Shown here: positions 1 to 13,200 of the stretch, in pieces | Position numbering within the stretch: position 1 is the first letter of the stretch | How the letters are laid out: each line of letters starts with the position of its first letter | Assembly (NCBI RefSeq): GCF_014905175.1 | Contig: NC_057790.1 | Coordinates: 868,001 to 932,000, forward strand | Direction of reading: 5' to 3' | From: Aphidius gifuensis | Lineage: Eukaryota > Arthropoda > Insecta > Hymenoptera > Braconidae | Length of the DNA: 64,000 nt | Notes under the pieces: generated by a model | What the model saw: the letters and a program-made list of their open reading frames with translations, nothing else | Told to the model about the DNA's origin: nothing | The model's database searches: none | Made by a program: the position numbers and the translations under genes

Positions 1-2137
1 ACACTCACACGAAAATAAAATATAAAAATTAAAAAATCATTACAACAATTTTTGAATATTATAAATAACATCATTTTTATTTTCATATAAAACCAAAATA
101 GCTATACAATTTTTTTTAGAAATCATTTAAACAAGCTCCATAAAATTTCATTCAAATAAATTTTGCAAATCTTACTTTTTTTTTAACATAATACATATCA
201 AGTATTTCTCGACAAAAAAATCAAACAATTCAATTACACATTTTCTATTCCTCAACAATATAAATAACACAATTAAAAAAAAAAAAAATTTTTATTATTT
301 AAAACATAAACTAAACAACCAATTAATTGACAAAAATAAAAAAAAAATAAAAAAAAATCCCTGAAATTTTCAATATATATTCTCAATCAATGAAATTTTT
401 ATTTCCAATCATAAAAAACTTATTTTTTTTCCACCTGGATTTTTAATCTCAGCAATATTAATTTATTATTTTTTTATAAAATAATTTTAACTGTCAAAAT
501 AATCAGCAACCTTCACTACATTTATACAACAACGACATTATTATTATATATATATTAAAATAAAAAATAAATTACAATATCCAATATATCATCAAATTGA
601 TGATTAAAAAATAATAATAATAAAATAATAAATATTATTAAAAAATTGTTGAGATGAAATTATGATATTATATGCGTGGTGATTTAAATTCGTCAAAGAG
701 TGTAACGGCCAAGGCACGCGTATGAATACATACAACAGAAAAATAGGTATTAAAATAATAATAATAATAAAATAATAAATAAAAAAATAATAATAATAAT
801 AATAATATTTATTGAATGGTTATAGCGGGAGGGCAAATAAGTGGAGGCGGTATGTGGCCGACACGCATAGCAATCGGCGGTCCCCCACACGTCAATAACA
901 TTCGTACCGATCGTCTAATATGTTGAATCGATAAATCGAAACTATATATACATATTTTTAAATCGCTTGAGATAAAACACAAAGTGCCAGAGTAATTCTT
1001 CCACAAGACACGTTGTATACTAGTGTACCAGGTGATTTACGGTTTATCAGAAATATAAAATTAAAAAAAACATAATCATAAATATTAACTATTATTATTT
1101 TTTTATTTATAATGTATGTATGAGTATGTGGTGATACTTGGAATAATAATAAATATTATATTAAGTCTAAAATTCATTGTGTGGTTTAATTTTTTATTGT
1201 CAAGTTTGTGGTCTCGTGTGAGAGTGGAATCGCGCATGAGAATAGACCAAAAATTTAAAGGGCCTAAATTTGATTTTTTTTTTTTTTTGGGTAAAAAAAA
1301 TTGTTAAATGTATTTTTGTATAGAAATTTTATGGGGAATTTAGATGGAGCATTGTGTATACTGAAAAAAATAATGAAACATTGTATGAAAATAAATTGAA
1401 TGAATTTATTTTTTTTTTTTTCTAATTTTAATAAATTTTTGAATTTATTTGATTTTGAATGGAAAAAATACTGTAATGTTTGGAGTAAAAAAAATATGAA
1501 AATTGAAATAGTTAAAAGTAGTTTAATGATGTTTGATGATTATTTTAAAAATCCATAAAAGTATTGAGGAATATTTTTTGCTTTTTTGCTTTTTAATTTT
1601 TCATAATGACAATTGATAAATTAATTTTTCCCAGCAGACAAGTGTGGATCATGTTATATGAAAATAAAGAAACAAAAAAAGGGAAATCCTATTATAGAGG
1701 ATTTAATTGTGGAAAGGTAGATCCTTAAAAAGCTAAATGAGCCAACAAGATTGTCTTCCTTTCACCATAAACAGCATGGATCAACGTTTTACGCGACGTC
1801 AAGGCAATTAATTTAATATGTTGGTATAAAGCAACACCATGGTATACTAACAAACTGCAATAATACTTATACAGAAGTATAAAAACTTTCTTATTCACAG
1901 AGGTGAAAGAGTTTCCATCGTTCAACTGATTTTCATGATAAGAATAAGACACACGCGAGTCATTGGTATTAAATATAAATAAAAGAAAAAAAAAAATGTA
2001 CACATAAAATCCAGGAGTAAGAGATAAAAATTATATAAATGATAAAATTATGACAATTCAATAAATCAATGATTTATCAATATACAATCTGAAGAAAATA
2101 AATATATATAAATGGATTTTTAATATTAAAAACTTAC
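1..2137 (-). other. SoxF intron downstream of the split HMG exon, with a complex block at about 690-1060
   Basis: This lies downstream, on the minus strand, of the last SoxF exon I can see. I searched it for the second half of the HMG box and did not find it, so that exon must lie beyond the left edge. Most of it is A/T homopolymers and (ATA)n microsatellite, for example 741-812. The stretch from about 690 to 1060 has clearly higher complexity and GC and includes an E-box core (CAGGTG). It may be an intronic enhancer; this is inference only. A 65-codon minus-strand open frame in the block (809-1006) shows no domain. Confidence 0.4.
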
Positions 2138-5100
2138 CAAGCATTTTGCTGAGATCAGCATTATGAAGATCTGGATTTTCATCAGCAAGTTTTTTTCTTT
2201 CAACTTTAGCCCATACCATAAATGCATTCATTGGACGACGTATACGTTGTTCTTTTAGACTTCTTGCTGCTGAACTACCTGGATGACACATTTTAACACC
2301 AGTTGGTATTGATGATAAACTTTGTTGATAGTCCAATTGTTGTCCAGATGCCAGCCAAGACATATCCTCGAGTCTTTGGTGGCTAGGACTACTCAGCATA
2401 CCTGGTATCTAATTTTTTTTCATCATTCAAAATATCAATTAAACACTTGGATTTATTGGTTTATTTATTTTACAACTGTATTATTATTTTATAAATAAAA
2501 AATGCAATTCATTATTAATTTTTTAAATATAACATGAACCAGCAATAAATAATACACAGTACATATTAATTCAATTTTTTTCTTTTCTAATAAAAAAGAA
2601 AATTAATATTTTTTTCATCAAAAAGAAAAGCTCTTTTTATCTGTAGCAATCATTTTTCATTAGCCAGTAGAAATTTTCCTTCATCAAGATAAACTAGACT
2701 CTAATTTAGAAAATTTCTATTCAGCTCATGGGAATTTTTCTACAAGGAAAAGCACACTTGCAACAATCACGTGTAATACTTTTTTTTTTATTAAAATAAT
2801 TAATTTAATAGTTGCCCAATTTACATATTATATTTTTATTCAACTAAATTATTCCCCTACTGTATAAATATTATACAATACATAATTAATTTTTTTTGAA
2901 TTATAAAAAATACTTACTGGAATAATTTGAGCATCCATCATGGCTCCTTCATTTCCATCAATTCCAGAATCAATATCATATCCTCTAGTTGGTGTACCAT
3001 AGAGGGATGAATGAAGAGCCAATAAACCTGGTGATCCTCCATAACTATTCACTGGTGGTGGTGTCACCTCACCCCTGTCATAATTGTCCAGCATTCTGCA
3101 AGCAAAAAAAAATAATTTATAAAATATTTCTTTAACATTTTTTATGGAAAAAATTGAATAAAAAAAACCTAAAATAATAAATAAACAAGTAAATAAATAA
3201 AATAAAAGATGAATGAAGAATAAAACAAGATCAGAATGTTCAAGCAGGTATAAATAAAGACATCTTAGTCGATCAAGACGTGTCTTTTTCTTCACTGATG
3301 TACACACAAACAAATATATACACATAGTCGCTTAACAAATACATCGATTGATCTGTCAACCCCGTTTAGTAAAAAGAATTGATCGACATGAATGAACCAT
3401 TCAAGGCCACCTAATGGAATTCCCACGATTGTCCTTACAGTATTATTACGCAAAAATAATACAAATTTATAAACAAATAGATACAAATAATGGTGAATTT
3501 CAATTTAAAATAAATTTGGAAATTATGATTAATAATTCAATAAATAAATAAATAAATAAATCATTAGAAAGAAATTTAAAGGGAAAGTACTATGGACTTT
3601 CAGATGAATAATTTTTTAAAAATAATAATAATATATTTTTAAACAATTTAAAAAAATATATTTTAATAAATTATTATTAAGGATTTTAAATTTTCTTGAA
3701 CTTTGAAATTTGTAAATTTTTCTTTGCAATGTGGCATTGAAAATATACATTAAAAAACAAGTTAAATTATTCAAAAATTTATAAAAAATTCATGTCAATA
3801 AATAATTGAAAAAAAATATAAAATATTGACACTTTTTTAAAATTAATTTGTTAAATATATAGAATTTTATTTTTGATATTTAATATGATTTTTTAAATTC
3901 AATTTTAAATGTACTTTTTGTTGGAAAAAAAATTGACTTGATGATCAACATAATGGTCATTGTGTTTGCAACAAGAGCGAGAGACTTGATAACACTTCAA
4001 GTTGTCGATCAACTTGAAGACCAACACATTTAGTGAAAACAAAAAAAAAAAAATCCATTTCATTCAATAATAAAATCTTGGATCCACTGAATGAAAAGGA
4101 AAAAAACGAAATAGTAAATAAATAATAAAAATTAGATTAAATACTTGCATCTTGTTTAAAGCATGATGGGATTTTCATTGAGACAATCGTGATTCAATTT
4201 GCAGCATGCTACAAGTATTGCAAAATAATAATGCAAAGATTGGATATTAGATTCTCAAAGGTCTTTGTCTCATGGACATTGTTGTCTCTATCAATATCAA
4301 AAATAAAAATCATATATTCACATCACTTATTTAAATATTTAAAATAATTTAACAATAAAAAAAAAAACATTCAGATTTATCAAACATTAAAACAAATATG
4401 TCTCTGGAATTTATATTGTTAAATATTCATGATTAATTATTATTATTGTAAATTTAATTTTTTAAATTAAAAAAAAAATGAATCAAATTAACATTGTTAA
4501 TTTGAACGTGAATGGAAACAATAAAATACTTTCTATCGCCATAATTTTATTTAAGAAACTAATTTAATTAATTTTTATTATTTAAATTTGTAAAAAAAAT
4601 ATATTAATTATTTAAAAATTATATAAACAATTATCTTGTTTTATTGAAAAGTATTTTTTTCTTTTTTTCAAACTATTGACACGTTCTGAGTGTTTAATTT
4701 TTTTCAACTTTTTTTTTTCGATATGTAGGCGTTTGTATTTTATTTTTAATAATTTCTGATCACACCTTTTGCATTTTAATATTATAAATAATGTCTGTGA
4801 CATATATAAAAAAAATATTGAGTGCTGATGAGAAATTAAAAAGGAAAAAAAAATAAAATTGAAATAAAAAAAAGAGGAGAATAAAAGAGATAGATGAAAT
4901 GACTTTTTTGTTTTGTTATTTATATTTATTTATATTTATTTTTATATAGATATGTGTGCATAAGATGGCCTACAGGAACTGTAATTTAATAGTCCCCTGA
5001 TTAAACTTTTAAATCGAATGACCAACGCGGTTCAGTTGGTAAGCGGAAGTGTCGACCCCGGGCGCTCACCTCTGCACTACTAACGCTAGTCCTGACGCCG

Positions 5101-8100
5101 ACGATTATTTGCCTCCTTGTACATTACATTGTTTATACAATAATATTTAATTTCATTTTTGTATTAAATATTATATCGTAGAGAAATGATATTTGGTGTT
5201 TATGACATTGTGTCTCGAAAAAATAAACAAATTTCGAATTTAAATTTCGAATATAAACGAAAAACTATAAATTTACTTCAAAGAAATTCATATCGTTGAA
5301 TTAAATAATAATTTTAACACAATAATATTAATAATCCAATCAACAAAACTAATAAATTTTCTTTTTAAATTCATATCCTTGCAGTGGACAAACAATCTCC
5401 GCAAAAATTTGTTTCGAAATAAAAAAAAAAAGCTTCGAAAAAATTTCCTTCGATTTCGAAACTCGAGACATACGCCTTTTAACCACCAATAAATTTCAAA
5501 ACAATTTATAAACAATTATAAAAAATAAAAAATATTATTTAAAAAAATTAAAAAAAAATTGTTTCACATTACATGCAATATATTTAAATATGATTTTCGA
5601 AATAAAAAAATTAGAAAAATTTCTCCACGAAAATAATTATATAACAAATTAACTTCTTTATATACTTTTTTTATAATTTTACAATGTTCATCAATTAATG
5701 TGAACATTGTGTCATTATGGAACAAATAAAAAATATACAAAGAAGATATATAAAATTGGGAACGTCTCGTTGTACATGACAAAAAAAAAAATATAAAAAT
5801 ATTTGCATACAATTTTTTATTACGTGACTGAATAATAATATTCAATTTATTATTAATATTTATTAATTTATTTAATTTATATATTTATTAAGAATATAAA
5901 TTTTTTTTTAAAGTTTATTTATTAAGTATCAAACAAGTGGTTGAATTTTTGTAAACAATAAAAAAGCTGATTCAGTGAAATAAAAATGTTTAGTTTTTTT
6001 TCTTTGAAATTTTCTTGTATTGTTAATAATAAATTACCAGGAATAATTTCATAGCACTTGTGTGTTAATTGTGAGAAATTATTAATCGATTATCAATTGA
6101 TGGTTATTATATTTTTTATTTGTTTTTAGTATTGTTAAAAAAAAAAAAACAATTGTTGATTTGTTGGTGTTTTTTTGTGTTGATTTTGATTGGGTTTTTT
6201 TTTTAGGGAAAAAGCAAAAGGTTGTTATCGTAGGATTTTTTTTTTTTAATCACGATTAGAATGTACGATTGAGACAACAAATTTGTCGAGGTTTGACCCT
6301 CGCGTATGAGGTCTTGTGTGTAAAAGCGTTCCAAGCGACGGTCGTGATCACAATATGGAACGAAGCGGAACAACTTTAATGACGACGATTTTTGTCTTTC
6401 AAGGCATCAAAAACTGACGTAGACCAAAAATTTCAACGCTGAATATATTTTTCACTTCTCGGTCTGTTTGGCCTTTTTATTTGTCATTAAATAGTCTTTG
6501 TCATAAATTTAAAAATCAAGAAAAAATATATTTTTTGAAATAAAAAATAAATCAGTAACGCTTGCAACTGTCGTTTTCTTTTTCTTTTTTTTTTTTTTTT
6601 ACTATTATCATTTTTTTTTATTTTTTATATTATTATTTTTATTCGAGGCTAAAGTTTACTTCAGAACAAATTTAATATAAAAGCAATATAGTATCGGATG
6701 ACAGTAAAAAAGTTTAAAAAAAAAAAAGTTTCATTGCTGATGTTACAAAGTGTCACATTATATATGTTGTAAACACGTTTTTCATTCGAATTAAAAAAAA
6801 AAAAGTTTGCTAATGTAATAAGATAATTTACGTTGAATTTTTTTTTAAATCAAAAATAATTCTGTATTGATCATCGAATGAGTTGATGGTTAAGTCGGCA
6901 AGAGCCCTGCCTACAGTGCTTGTGGTCTCGGGTTCGAAACTCAGCATCACACAACTGCAGGTCCTTGGAGATCTTTTAAGAAATTGAAAATTGATCGAAA
7001 GTCATAAATCACAGACATCTTTCGTACGAGTTGAAATAAACAATGAGGTGTTAGAGTTTTGGGGCAAATATAATCTAGCATAGATCATGTGAACTACGCA
7101 CTTGATCTACGTTAGAAAATATCTGCCTCAAACACCGGATAATCTTTTTTTATTTTTTTATTTTTCAAAAGAATAACATAACATTAATTCTGAATTAAAT
7201 TCATTTATGTACTTTAATAATAATCATTCAATATAAATATACTGCTAAAAATTTTCATGACAAGATTATTTTCAAATATTTTTTTTAATTTCTTAAACAA
7301 TAATCAACAACAGTATAGCCAAAATCAAATCTTTTAAAAAATATAATGAATAAATATTAAATTGCACAACTTATTCACAAATTATTTTTGCTATATATCT
7401 TGGTTAAATTTAAAATGAGTTCAAATAAATTATAAAACTATCGTAGTGCAAATTTTTTCTATTACAAAATATAAAAATATTTTTAAAAAATCTCTCCTAT
7501 CATTTGAATAAAAAAATTCTTATATTATAATGCCAAAAAATATCTATAAATAATTTGTTTCATTTAAATTTATCAAGCAAAAAAATATTGATAATAATTA
7601 AAAGTGTCACATTATATATGTTGTAAACACGTTCATCATTGAATTGAAAAAAAAAAAGTTTGCTAATGTAATAAGATAATTTCTATTGAATTTTTTTTTA
7701 AATAAAAAATAATTCTTTATTGATCATCGAATGAGTTGATGGTTAAGTCGACAAGAGCCCTGCCATCAGGACTTGTGGTCTCGGGTTCGAAACTCAGATT
7801 TACACAATTTCAAGTTCTTTAGAAATCCTAAATGAAAAGCTCATCGAAAGTCATAAATCCCACAATCATCTTTCGTGTGGTTGGAATTGACAATGAGGTG
7901 TTAGATGTTTGGGGCAAATATAATCTAGCATAGATCATGTGAACTACGCACTTGATCTACGTTAGAAAATATCTGCCTCAAACACCGGATAATCTTTTTT
8001 TATTTTTTTATTTTTCAAAAGGATAACACTAATTCTGAATTAAATTCATTTATGTACTCTAATAATAATCATTCAATATTAATATACTGCTAAAAATTTT

Positions 8101-10212
8101 CATGACAAAGTTGTTTTCAAATATTTTTTCTAATTTTTTAAACAATAATTAACAACAATGGCCAAAATCAAATCTTTCAAAAAATATAATAAATAAATAT
8201 TAAATTGCACAACTTATTCAAATTATTTTTGCTATATATCTTGGTTAAATTTAAAATGAGTTCAAATAAATTATAAAAATATCGTAGTGCAAATTTTTTC
8301 TATTACAAAATATGAAAATATTTTTAAAAAATCTTTCCTATCATTTGAATAAAAAAATATTTATAAATAATTTGTTTTATTTAAATTTATCAAGCAAAAA
8401 AATACTGATAATAATTAAAAGTGTCACATTATATGTGTTGTAAACACGTTCATCATTGAATTAAATAAAAAAAAAAAAAAGAGTTTGCTAATGTTATAAG
8501 ATAATTGAAATTAAAAAAATATGAAAAACTTTTAAAATTAATAATAGGTGATGTGTATTATTATACAAAGATTAAATCAATCCTCAAATAACAGAAGAAA
8601 AAAAAATTTTATAAACAAGAAAAATAGTAAAGCTAATGATGAAGAATATAAAATATTTAATTTATAATTTTTCATGTTGAATAAATAAACATTCATTTAT
8701 TTGTAAATATAATTTAATTATTTTATTTTTCTCGTTAGTTTTTCGATTGTGTTTTTTCCATTTTGGTATTTATTTAATCAAATAAAATCTTTCATATAAA
8801 TTAATATATTAATAAAAATATTTAGAAAAATTAATGCTAATGTGGGCTTATAAAATTGATTTTCATTTAATTGATTATTTATTATTGATTATTTTCATAT
8901 GACAATTATTATAAAATTACTATAAAAATATTTAATTAATATTAATTTCAAATATAATTAAAATATATAATTTAAATTAATTTCTAATATATCATTTTCC
9001 CATTTGAATTGATAAATAATACGATCCCATGAATAAAGAAAAAAAAATCCTCCAAGTTTGAGGAATAAATAAGACGAATATTAAATGATAATGTAAAAGA
9101 ATAAAAAACAGGAAAATATAATATAATAATAAATAAATAAATAAGTAAATAAATAAATAAGATGAGAAATTGACGATAGCACTAACCAAATAACACTCTT
9201 GGTAACGCCCCTGCAATTTGGTTGAATATGATTCTTTACCCTAATCGCCATACTAATAACAGGACTACGTTCAAGACCTCCATGGAATCATATACTTATC
9301 CTTAATTCACCGTTTCGTTATTAATATTTCATGGTGTATCACAACACACCACCATGATTTTCTTAACAATATACATAACATATGTGTATTAAGATTTTTC
9401 AGTATTGAAATATAATAGAAATTTTTTTTTTTTTATAAATTTCAAAATGTTTACTTATCAATTGTTAATACCTATACTACATTATTTATGTTTATATTTT
9501 TTTATCAATTATTTATCAATTAATAATTGTCAATTTATATCATTTTATTATATATATATTTTTTAAATTCAATTCATTAATTAGAATCTACTTTCAAACT
9601 TGCAACAAATTGATTTTTTTTAAATTTATTTTTTCTTTTGTTAATTAATTCTTTTGCTAATTAAACAATTTTTTTACAAGTGTCTATTTATTTATTTAAA
9701 CTAAGCACAGTTGATAGATTAAAAAGAAAAAATAATTTTTCAAATGAGTTTTATATTTTGATATAAAGAGAAAAAAAAAGAGATGGATCAATTTTTTATT
9801 CAAAAAAAAAATAAAAAAACATTATGTTATAATAATTAAAATAATAATATATTAATTAATTATAATTAATTAATATAATGATGAGTAATATAATACAATA
9901 ATTATTAATCCACACAAATTAAATATAGCTAATTATAGAAACGAATTTATTTATTTATATTTGTAATTAAAGAAAAAAAAAAATAATTGCATTGTTTCTT
10001 GTGATAAAACAGATAAATAAATAATAATAGAAAATTAAAACTTACGTGTAATGAGAGTATGAAGGACTGGCTTGTTCAAAATGTGATCCAGTTGATAAAT
10101 TCTGGACGATTGATGTGTTTTGATCTCTACCTGGTGATGAATTTTGTACTGGTTGTACAGCGTGATGATAACGCTGGCACATTTCGGCCAAATTCCAACC
10201 ATGGGTATCCAT
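2138..10212 (-). CDS. SoxF: SoxF-type HMG-box transcription factor, 5' half (3 coding exons; gene continues off the left edge)
   Basis: This encodes a nuclear sequence-specific DNA-binding protein of Sox group F (Drosophila Sox15; vertebrate Sox7/17/18). On the minus strand the exons are 10212-10046 (start ATG, protein begins MDTHGWNLAEMCQRY), 3095-2918 and 2408-2138. Donors are GTAAGT-like, acceptors are GCAG and TTAG, and phases join as 2, 0 and 1. An in-frame TAG sits just upstream of the ATG and supports the start. The first 115 residues are low-complexity and rich in S, G, P and Y. The HMG box starts near residue 170 (RIRRPMNAFMVWAKVERKKL), continues through NPDLHNADLSKML, and is broken by an intron inside the glycine codon after KML, where SoxF genes commonly have an intron. 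The remaining HMG helix 3 and the activation domain are outside the window. Group F is assigned from the LHNADLSKMLG stretch and the intron position; group B or E is less likely. Confidence 0.9.
2409..2917 (-). other. SoxF intron 2, carrying a dispersed repeat
   Basis: This short intron separates the exon ending in AQIIP from the HMG exon beginning IPGML. It joins in phase 0. Most of its length is the dispersed repeat listed separately. Confidence 0.8.
2545..2750 (-). repeat. dispersed ~200-bp repeat, copy 1 (inverted relative to copy 2 at 24.1 kb)
   Basis: The reverse complement of this stretch matches 24118-24300 closely. Shared landmarks are TTCCCATGA.CTGAATAGAA at one end, CTTGATGAAGGAAAATTTCT in the middle and TATGTACTGTGTAT at the other end, where similarity stops abruptly in both copies. 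The length and sharp ends suggest a non-autonomous mobile element. No coding capacity is visible. Confidence 0.75.
3210..3440. promoter_or_regulatory. complex intronic block, candidate SoxF enhancer
   Basis: This is a non-repetitive stretch of higher GC inside a very AT-rich intron, with ATCGATTGATC and similar homeodomain/GATA-like words. Its regulatory role is inferred from complexity and position only. Confidence 0.25.
5019..5110 (+). repeat. tRNA-like sequence, probable SINE head
   Basis: GGTTCAGTTGGTAAGCGG resembles a Pol III A box, and the stretch is GC-rich against its surroundings. I cannot fold it into a complete cloverleaf, and it differs from the two SINE families elsewhere in the window. 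It is most likely a decayed tRNA-derived element. Confidence 0.35.
6220..6430. promoter_or_regulatory. complex intronic block with a Sox-type palindrome
   Basis: This higher-complexity stretch in SoxF intron 1 contains the perfect palindrome ACAAATTTGT (6277-6286), that is, two head-to-head ACAA cores of the kind Sox HMG boxes bind. An autoregulatory enhancer is possible but inferred. Confidence 0.3.
6868..7146 (+). repeat. SINE family 1, copy 1 (tRNA-like head plus 3' hairpin)
   Basis: The A-box-like TGGTTAAGTCGGCAAGAG and B-box-like GGTTCGAAAC (6931-6940) mark a tRNA-derived Pol III promoter. At 7047-7136 a GGTGTT...AACACC hairpin spans about 90 nt. Its arms carry GGGGCAAATATAATCTAGCA and the matching 3' arm ending TATCTGCCTCAAACACC. 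It is followed by T-rich sequence that could stop Pol III. Confidence 0.8.
7721..7996 (+). repeat. SINE family 1, copy 2
   Basis: It has the same architecture as copy 1, 850 bp downstream in direct orientation. The hairpin (7897-7986) is nearly identical, while the sequence between the B box and the hairpin is more diverged. This suggests the hairpin is better conserved than the linker. Confidence 0.8.
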
Positions 10213-13200
10213 ATATTTTAACTATTCCGTTGATACAAGGTGTAACATCCATTTCATAAGCATTGACAACACACTCTATGGTGTCTCATATGGCCCAAAT
10301 TTCATATGACTTTTTCAACAACTAACCCGTCATCATACAAAAAAAGAAAATAAAAAATTTAATAAATTTTTTTTCCAAAGTAATATTGCCAAGTTAAAAT
10401 AAATTTATAAATTATATTTTATTAATAATTATAATTAAAATTTATTTTTATATTTTTTATAATTTTATCTAATTTTATGATAAGAAAAATATACAAAATA
10501 TATTTGAAATTTATTTAGCAAAATCTAAATACAATGAATATTTATTTTCAATAAAATTCGAGTACTTTTTATCAATATAATTTATTTTAAAAATAATAAT
10601 TAAATTAAATATATTTTTTTGTCTTTAAATATAGCACTGTTTTTCAAAATAAAAAAATATATTTTTACAAAATTATGTAATGAACAAGTATCCTGAATTC
10701 CTGATCGATAGTTTGCTTAATTTTTTTTTCTTTTTGATGGCTACTTTCATAATCGACAAATGGATACAGATTTTAATCTCGCGTATTGGACATGTGGATC
10801 AATTTCTCTGGATTATCGATTAACGATCGTTAAGATGTAAAAAAAGAATAAAAAATAAAAATAATATTAAATATACATTGGAGTTAATAGCAGAAAATAT
10901 TTCAAGTCTGCTTGATACTTATTATTGAGAAAGATAAATCGATTAGTATTTTGTAAAATAAATAATATTACAAAATTTAATAAATATAAATAAATTTTTA
11001 TGTTTTGTAAATATTGTAATAAATTTTATGTATATACTTTTGTAATTATTTAAAAGTTTATCATAGTTTTAATCTTGATTATTTGAAAAAAAATATAATT
11101 ATCATATTCTTGATCATTTTACATAATTAAAAATTATTATTATGTTATTTTTTATCAAATTTTATTTATTGGTTTATATTTTTATTGATGAAAATGTTTA
11201 AATAATTATTGACAGATTTTTTTTTCAATATTGTAAAGAAGTTTTTAGTAGTCCGCGCGAGAGTCAGTTGATTGTCTAATTAGTAATTGTTGATTATTAG
11301 TTAGTAATTAAAAACGATAATTTTTTTTGATTAATCACAAAATTAAGCCTACATTTTAACCTACTAATTGCAAAAAAAATTAGACGAAAAAGTTAATTTT
11401 TAAAGGCACTAACGAATTTTGAATTTATAATTTTTATTTTTTTGCCATCACGGTTCGTGATATGTTCCGATACGCGCTGACTTCCTACACCGCCGTATCA
11501 AAAAGAAAAATAAATAAAAAATTGTAAATTCTCTGCACCGTTTAAAAATCAACTTTTCCATCAAATTTTTTTTGCATTACATCCGTCAAAATGTCAACTT
11601 TCTTTTCCAAAAACCCGAAAAAAAAAAAAAAAAAAATCCCAAATATAAAAAATTAAAAAGACAATTAAAAAAAAAAAAAATTAAACAAACATTTTCGGAA
11701 CTTTGTAAGTTTTTTTTTCATCAACGATAAATAGTTATCGAAAAAAAAAAAAAATTAAATAAATTCCAGGTAATGTAATACAACACCTGGAATTTTTCGA
11801 TTGTATTATTGTGCCTCTCATCCTTGTAATGACATCGATGAAGCGATGCACGGAGGACACTGTATCGCAAATCGATCTGGCATCGTGTGTTTGTAACTAT
11901 ATAGTTATATGATTATTTTGCAATGTGTCTCTTTTGCCGCAACAATTGAGACCTCCGTCGGTGGCCCAATCAACCTCTTGCAATGATCATTCATATTAAA
12001 TATTTATTATTATATTTTTTTTATCAATTCAACGATAATAACACAAAAAAATTATAAATTGAAAAAAACCCAACCAAATATAGTCTTGTCATCATGGAAA
12101 ATGTTGATTAATAATTATTTTATTTTGAATAAAATTTGCCTGATGACCTCGAGGCATCAGATTCCATCGGTCAGATATAAATAATCTGAAGGATAATAAG
12201 CCGAATGAACATGAGGGAAGTGATTCTTCAAAGTAAATGAAAATAAATTATAAAAATATCAAGAAAATTTTATGCAAAAATAATTTTAATATATTTTTAA
12301 TATTAAACAATGTTTTTATTTTTTTTTAACAATAATTAAAGGGTATTATTTTATTTTTTAAATGATGAAAGTTTAGGGAAAGAACCACCCACGTTAATAT
12401 GTTTGAAGAAACTTTTTTGTTTTAATTAAAATTGAAAAAAAAATACAACGAAATTTAAAGAATTTTTAAAATAATGAAAATACAGCATCGTGTTTTATTT
12501 TATTTTTCTGATCGTGGAATGAATCATGCGTGTGCAGGTATAGCGCCATGTACAATGGAATTCACCAGGTGATTTACAGCTCATTATCAGGTTTACGTTC
12601 GACGACATTGTCGATAAATTAAATGACATTTAAAAATATTTATTATCTCTCGAATAATATTTGTGGAAAAAATATAAATTTTGTACATAATTAATTTATG
12701 TTTTTTTAAAACAAGGTGTTATCTAATATTTTGTCTAGTGCCATGACCTAGACAATGAAAAATAAACCAACAAAAATATATTGATATAATTTGCGTGAAA
12801 AAGAAAAATATAAATTAAAAATAAATTTAAATTATAGTTAAAAAAATACTTTTAATTATATTTGAAATAAATAATTACTACATTTATATTTTGACAGATA
12901 AATTTTAAACATATTTTATATTTTTTTGAAATATTTTTATAGTAATTTCATAATAATTGTCATATGAAAATTATAAAAAAAATATAAAATATATTTAAAA
13001 TTTATATTAAAAAATTGAAATTTAATTTATATTTATTTTTAATATAATTTATATTAAATTATTAATTGTTTATTGTAATTTACCTATTAATCCGTCTGTT
13101 TGTATTTTTTTCCTTTTTATTTAAAATTTTTTTAAATATTCTGTCAACACTTAAAATCAATCAACAACATGTAAAAAATAAAAAAATTTATCATAAATAT

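Larger units (their letters stand above)
6745..8510 (+). repeat. direct tandem duplication, period about 850 bp, each unit with a SINE head and hairpin
   Basis: The landmark AGTGTCACATTATAT..GTTGTAAACACGTT occurs near 6749, 7604 and 8421, marking two full units and the start of a third. Each unit holds a tRNA-like head, a long inverted repeat, then an AT-rich tail (CACTAATTCTGAATTAAATT onward). Tail copies recur near 15760-16170 and 20010-20300, so the unit is a dispersed element and not only a local duplication. Confidence 0.85.
3096..10045 (-). other. SoxF intron 1 (about 6.9 kb): repeats and candidate enhancer blocks
   Basis: This intron lies between the first coding exon and the exon starting MLDNYDRGEV. 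It contains two complex stretches (about 3210-3440 and 6220-6430), a tRNA-like sequence near 5020, and the tandem SINE-bearing duplication at 6745-8510. The rest is A/T-rich sequence with nothing I can name. The open frames inside it (3292-3486, 4612-4803, 5288-5845, 8992-9216) are low-complexity and not credible genes. Confidence 0.8.

Noticed and set aside
700..735. miR-124-like word (CAAGGCACGCG)
   Set aside because: Only part of the mature sequence matches and no complementary arm is nearby.
6887..6950. tRNA gene
   Set aside because: A and B boxes are present but no full cloverleaf, and the sequence is one of eight similar repeat heads; it is a SINE promoter.
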